Shown: positions 60,677 through 64,000 of the stretch, one piece after another | Layout: every line of letters starts with the position of its first letter | How positions within the stretch are numbered: position 1 is the first letter of the stretch | DNA from: Neobacillus pocheonensis | GTDB lineage: Bacteria; Bacillota; Bacilli; Bacillales; Cytobacillaceae | Length of the DNA stretch: 64,000 nt | NCBI GenBank assembly: GCA_023702235.1 | Contig: JAMQCR010000002.1 | Span: 1 to 64,000 of the forward strand | Reading direction: 5' to 3' | Translations under genes and position numbers: made by a program | Notes under the pieces: model-generated | Database searches by the model: none | What the model was told of the DNA's origin: nothing | The model's input: the letters and a program-made list of their open reading frames with translations, nothing else

Positions 60677-62793
60677 TTAAAGGGACATTTCTAAAATCTC
60701 TACCATATCTAAAGTTTGAACTTGCTTTTCCACTTCTTTTGCTTTCGTGCCATCCGACAGCATCGTTAAACAGTATGGGCAAGCGCTTCCGATCGTGGTC
60801 GGGTTTACTGCCAGCGCTTGTTCAGTACGCGCGATGTTTATGCGGGTACCCTGATGCTCTTCCTGCCACATCATACCGCCGCCAGCACCGCAGCACATGC
60901 TGTTACTTCCGGAACGCTCCATTTCGATAATTTCTACACCTGGAATAGTGGATAGGATTTGGCGTGGTGCATTGTAGATATCATTGTACCGTCCCAAATA
61001 ACAAGAATCATGGAATGTTATACGTTCTATCACTTCATTTACCGGCTTAATCCGCTTTTCTTCCAGCCACTTGACCAACAATTCAGTATGATGATACACC
61101 TCCACGTCCACTAATCCGAATTCAGGGTATTCATGTTTGAACGTGTTGAACGCATGGGGATCCATTGTAACAATTTTTTTCACCATGTACTTTTGGAAAG
61201 TACTGATGTTCTCCATTGCTAGCTCCTGAAATAATAGCTCGTTTCCGAGACGGCGAGCTGTATCTCCAGAGTTTTTCTCCTCATTGCCGAGGATAGCAAA
61301 CTTGACACCCGCTTTGTTCATCACACGAACAAAAGATTGAGTAAGCTTTATGCTTCGGCTATCAAAAGAGCCCATTGAACCTACGAAAAATAAGTAATCA
61401 AATTCATCGGTTTCCTTCACTGTCGGCACAAGGTCTTCCATGCCTTCACGCCACTTGATCCGGTCTTTCCGATTAATGCCCCACGGATTGCTTTGGCGCT
61501 CGATATTGTTCAGTGCGCGCTGGGCATCAGATGACATCCGGCCTTCCGTCATGACAAGATAGCGGCGCAAATCAATAATATGACCGACATGTTCATTCGC
61601 CACGGGGCATTGGTCTTCACAGTTGCGGCATGTTGTACATGCCCATAACTCTTCTTCCGTGATCACATCACCAATTAATGAAATGTCATAATGAAAAGAC
61701 GAGTCAGTTGCTGCAGCTGCGACTTCCTCAGCAACCTTACCGGCACTGCGTGCTTGCATAGCCAGCATATTTCCTTTCGTCTCATTAAAAAAAATTGCCG
61801 GCATCCAAGGGGTTCGGGAGGTAATAGCCGCACCTTTCTCTGTTAAGTGATCGCGCATTTTTACAATTAAATCCATCGGGGAAAGTGTCTTGCCTGTACC
61901 TGCTGCTGGACACATGCTTGTACATGGCCGCACTCCACACAGGCAAATAAATCAATCAGCTGCGTTTGAGTAAAATTCTCAATTCTGCCAACCCCAAACT
62001 CATCCGCTCCTTCTTCTTCCAATTTCTCGAAGTCGATGGTACTAAGCTTTCCAGGTGGGCGGGTTTTGTCTTTGGCAAGCCAGTTATACGATGCAAAAAT
62101 CAAGTGCGCGTGCTTTCCTTGCGGGATATATACGAGGAAAAATAGCAATGTCAAAAGATGAATCCACCAGAACACATAGAATACAATACTTGCAGATTTC
62201 GAACCAATACCAGCAAATACAACAGCTAGACTGGATGCAATTGGTTGTGTAGAATGAAAGTCTATTGTTTCCACATGATGCCAAATGATTTCCATCGATT
62301 CGGACAACAAGGTGCTGATCATTAATGTGGTAATTAACCAAACGACTAGATTTCCTTTCCAACCTCGCTTTAATCTTGGTAATTTTTCAATATTCCGACG
62401 ATACCAAGCATAAAAAATAGCTAGTAAAATGGCTACAACAACTATTTCCTGAAAAAAAAGAAAATATGGATAAGCCCAACTCAACGGCAAGTGTGAGCCT
62501 GGTTTTATCCCTTTCCAAATTAAGTCGATAGCCCCAAACTGAACAAGTAGAAATCCATAAAAAAGGACAATATGCATAACGCCGCTTTTGCGGTCCTTTA
62601 ACAGCCTTTTTTGACCAAAAACGTTGACCATAAATACGTTTATGGTTTTACTTGCATCTTCTTTCAAGTTGGCGGGACGTCCTAGCTTGATAAACATTAT
62701 GCGGCTATATACTAGATGTGCAAAAAGATAGAAAGCATAGCCTGTAATTATAAGAAAAGCTATAAAATTAATTAATAGAAATAGATTCATCAT
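60677..62793 (-). pseudogene. fadF: FadF-type heterodisulfide reductase-like iron-sulfur protein (frameshifted as read)
   Basis: Exactly 705 residues after inserting one base near 61925, the length of B. subtilis FadF. Six N-terminal membrane helices form a nitrate-reductase-gamma-like domain, followed by two 4Fe-4S motifs (CVECGRCTSMCP across the break, and CTTCRNCEDQCP) and two CCG domains (FHDSCYLGRYN, CCGAGGG, CPYC). It is thought to accept electrons from ETF during beta-oxidation. AGGAG precedes the ATG pair. Upstream genes are beta-oxidation enzymes on the same strand. Confidence 0.9.
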
Positions 62794-62869
62794 TCTAGCT
62801 CCTGATTTTATTTCTTGTCTAGAAATATTTTATGATTTTATAAAATTAGTATCTTAGCTGCATTAATAT

Positions 62870-63640
62870 TTATTTTGGCTGCATGCGTAGAGCACCGTCT
62901 AAACGAATGACTTCACCGTTTAGCATTGGGTTCTCGATAATTGTTTGAACTAACTGTGCATACTCACTTGGAAGTCCTAGTCGTTTAGGAAATGGTACCA
63001 TGTTGCATAAAATCTGTTTTGCCTCATCAGACTTTTTTCCAAGCATAGGCGTTTCAAATAGCCCTGGAGCAATTGTCACGACACGGATTCCATACTCTGC
63101 AAGGTCTCTTGCGATTGGAAGTGTCATCCCAACGACTCCACCTTTTGAAGCACTGTACGCAGCCTGTCCGATTTGCCCTTCAAATGCAGCTGCAGAGGCT
63201 GTATTGACAATTACACCTCTTTCGCCATCTTTATTTGGTTCGTTTTGGCTCATTCTTTCCGCGGCTAAACGGATGACATTGAATGTTCCAATTAAATTGA
63301 CTTTTACAACATTCGTGAAATTTGCTAAATTGAATGGGCCTTTTCTGCCAAATGTTTTTTGCGGGCTGCTGATTCCTGCGCAGTTAACGGCTGCTGTGAT
63401 TTTCCCAAACTTTTCTACAGCTTGATCTAATGCTGATATTACCTCAGCTTCTTCTGCTACATTCGTTTTTACGTATAGAACTTGATCAGTTCCTAGTTCC
63501 TCTACTACCTTCATTCCTCTTTCATCATTTAAATCAAGAATGACAGCTTTTCCACCTTTTTCAACAATGTTCCTAACAGTAGCTTCACCGAGTCCCGAAG
63601 CACCGCCAGTCACGACTACAACTCTATTTCTAAAATCCAT
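62870..63640 (-). CDS. Short-chain dehydrogenase, 3-hydroxyacyl-CoA dehydrogenase type 2-like
   Basis: An intact 256-residue SDR. NAD-binding [16 protein letters not shown], catalytic serine in [20 protein letters not shown] with Y-x-x-x-K (YSASK). The overall pattern matches type-2 (HSD10-like) enzymes acting on 3-hydroxy-2-methylacyl-CoA and short 3-hydroxyacyl-CoA. GGGGGAG precedes the ATG. Fifteen bases after the enoyl-CoA hydratase stop, so cotranscribed. Confidence 0.9.
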   Translation of the reverse strand: MDFRNRVVVVTGGASGLGEATVRNIVEKGGKAVILDLNDERGMKVVEELGTDQVLYVKTNVAEEAEVISALDQAVEKFGKITAAVNCAGISSPQKTFGRKGPFNLANFTNVVKVNLIGTFNVIRLAAERMSQNEPNKDGERGVIVNTASAAAFEGQIGQAAYSASKGGVVGMTLPIARDLAEYGIRVVTIAPGLFETPMLGKKSDEAKQILCNMVPFPKRLGLPSEYAQLVQTIIENPMLNGEVIRLDGALRMQPK

Positions 63641-63655
63641 ATTAAAACTCCCCCA

Positions 63656-64000
63656 TTAATTTCTTTTAAATTGCGGCTTTCTTTTTTCCAAAAAAGCTTG
63701 AACTCCTTCTTTTACATCTTCTTTCAGGAAAAGATCTTGAAATAACTCCGCCTCATTTTCAAGCGCTTTCATAAAAGGTAATTCTAATCCTTCATCAACC
63801 GCCTGTTTAATATTTTTTAGAGCCGAAGGTGAGTTATTGCAAATTTTTCTTGCTAGTTTAATAGCTGCTTCTAATCCCTCACCTGTTGGTACTACTCGAT
63901 TGACTAATCCAATTCTCATTGCTTCTTCTGCCGAAATATGATTACCTGTAAACAATAACTCTTTCGCTCGTGCTTCTCCTATCAGTCTAGGTAATCGCTG
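63656..64000 (-). CDS. Enoyl-CoA hydratase/isomerase (5' end outside the window)
   Basis: 115 C-terminal residues of a crotonase: RLPRLIGEARAKELLFTGNH, EEAMRIGLVNRVVP, then LARKICNNSPSALKNIKQAV and a VKEGVQAFLEKRKPQF tail. The oxyanion-hole part lies beyond position 64000. It precedes the SDR in a beta-oxidation operon. Confidence 0.9.
   Translation of the reverse strand, partial: QRLPRLIGEARAKELLFTGNHISAEEAMRIGLVNRVVPTGEGLEAAIKLARKICNNSPSALKNIKQAVDEGLELPFMKALENEAELFQDLFLKEDVKEGVQAFLEKRKPQFKRN

Overview
The window looks like chromosome from an endospore-forming member of the Bacillaceae. It is low in GC, has strong AGGAGG-type ribosome binding sites, and carries a GerA germination subunit, a Spo0E-like phosphatase, AbrB, YolD, DUF2187 and BA3454-type small proteins, a VmlR-type ABC-F protein and a FadF-type reductase. 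The species cannot be fixed from the sequence alone. No tRNA, rRNA or CRISPR array was seen.

Region 1 (about 0-15.3 kb, all minus strand) is a lysine-catabolism (kam) locus. In transcription order it holds pdxS, pdxT, a DUF3870 gene, CoA-transferase A and B, a thiolase, two class III aminotransferases, an aldehyde dehydrogenase, an M81/MlrC metallopeptidase, a GNAT acetyltransferase, kamA (lysine 2,3-aminomutase), yokU and a lysP-type permease. The inferred logic is import of lysine, isomerisation to beta-lysine, N-acetylation, transamination, CoA transfer and thiolysis, deacetylation, then GABA to succinate. A near-perfect sigma-54 promoter lies upstream of pdxST, next to a palindrome and a decayed sigma-54 activator. 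A separate sigma-A promoter with CcpA-like sites precedes the DUF3870 gene.

Region 2 (about 15.3-29 kb) is accessory DNA: resolvase remnants, AbrB, many small proteins, a broken radC, a class A penicillin-binding protein and an IS3 remnant. It contains two copies of a structured element of about 475 bp, each about 95 bp upstream of a minus-strand unit. Region 3 (29-34 kb) holds a decayed IS3 element and a complete IS200/IS605 element whose large TnpB lacks a recognisable zinc ribbon. Region 4 (34-45 kb) has an esterase / ATP-grasp / esterase operon, DinB, a collapsed GC-rich ABC transporter beside intact DUF1048 and PadR genes, vmlR with an attenuator leader, and many copies of a REP/MITE-like repeat. 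Region 5 (45-54.5 kb) holds gerA, a polysaccharide deacetylase split into two pieces in reversed order, a broken IS4, an intact IS3, and integrase and IS6 remnants. Region 6 (54.5-64 kb) is catabolic again: lhgO and csiD (glutarate to 2-oxoglutarate), an alkyl sulfatase, citrate synthase, fadF, a short-chain dehydrogenase and an enoyl-CoA hydratase cut by the window end.

About sixteen otherwise well-conserved genes carry frameshifts of one or two bases, many in homopolymers. Restoring the frame gives the usual family length (KamA, PdxT, FadF). This looks more like uncorrected long-read indels than real decay, and it affects how the 'broken' genes should be read. True decay (nonsense codons, large deletions, fusions) is confined to the mobile and accessory parts.
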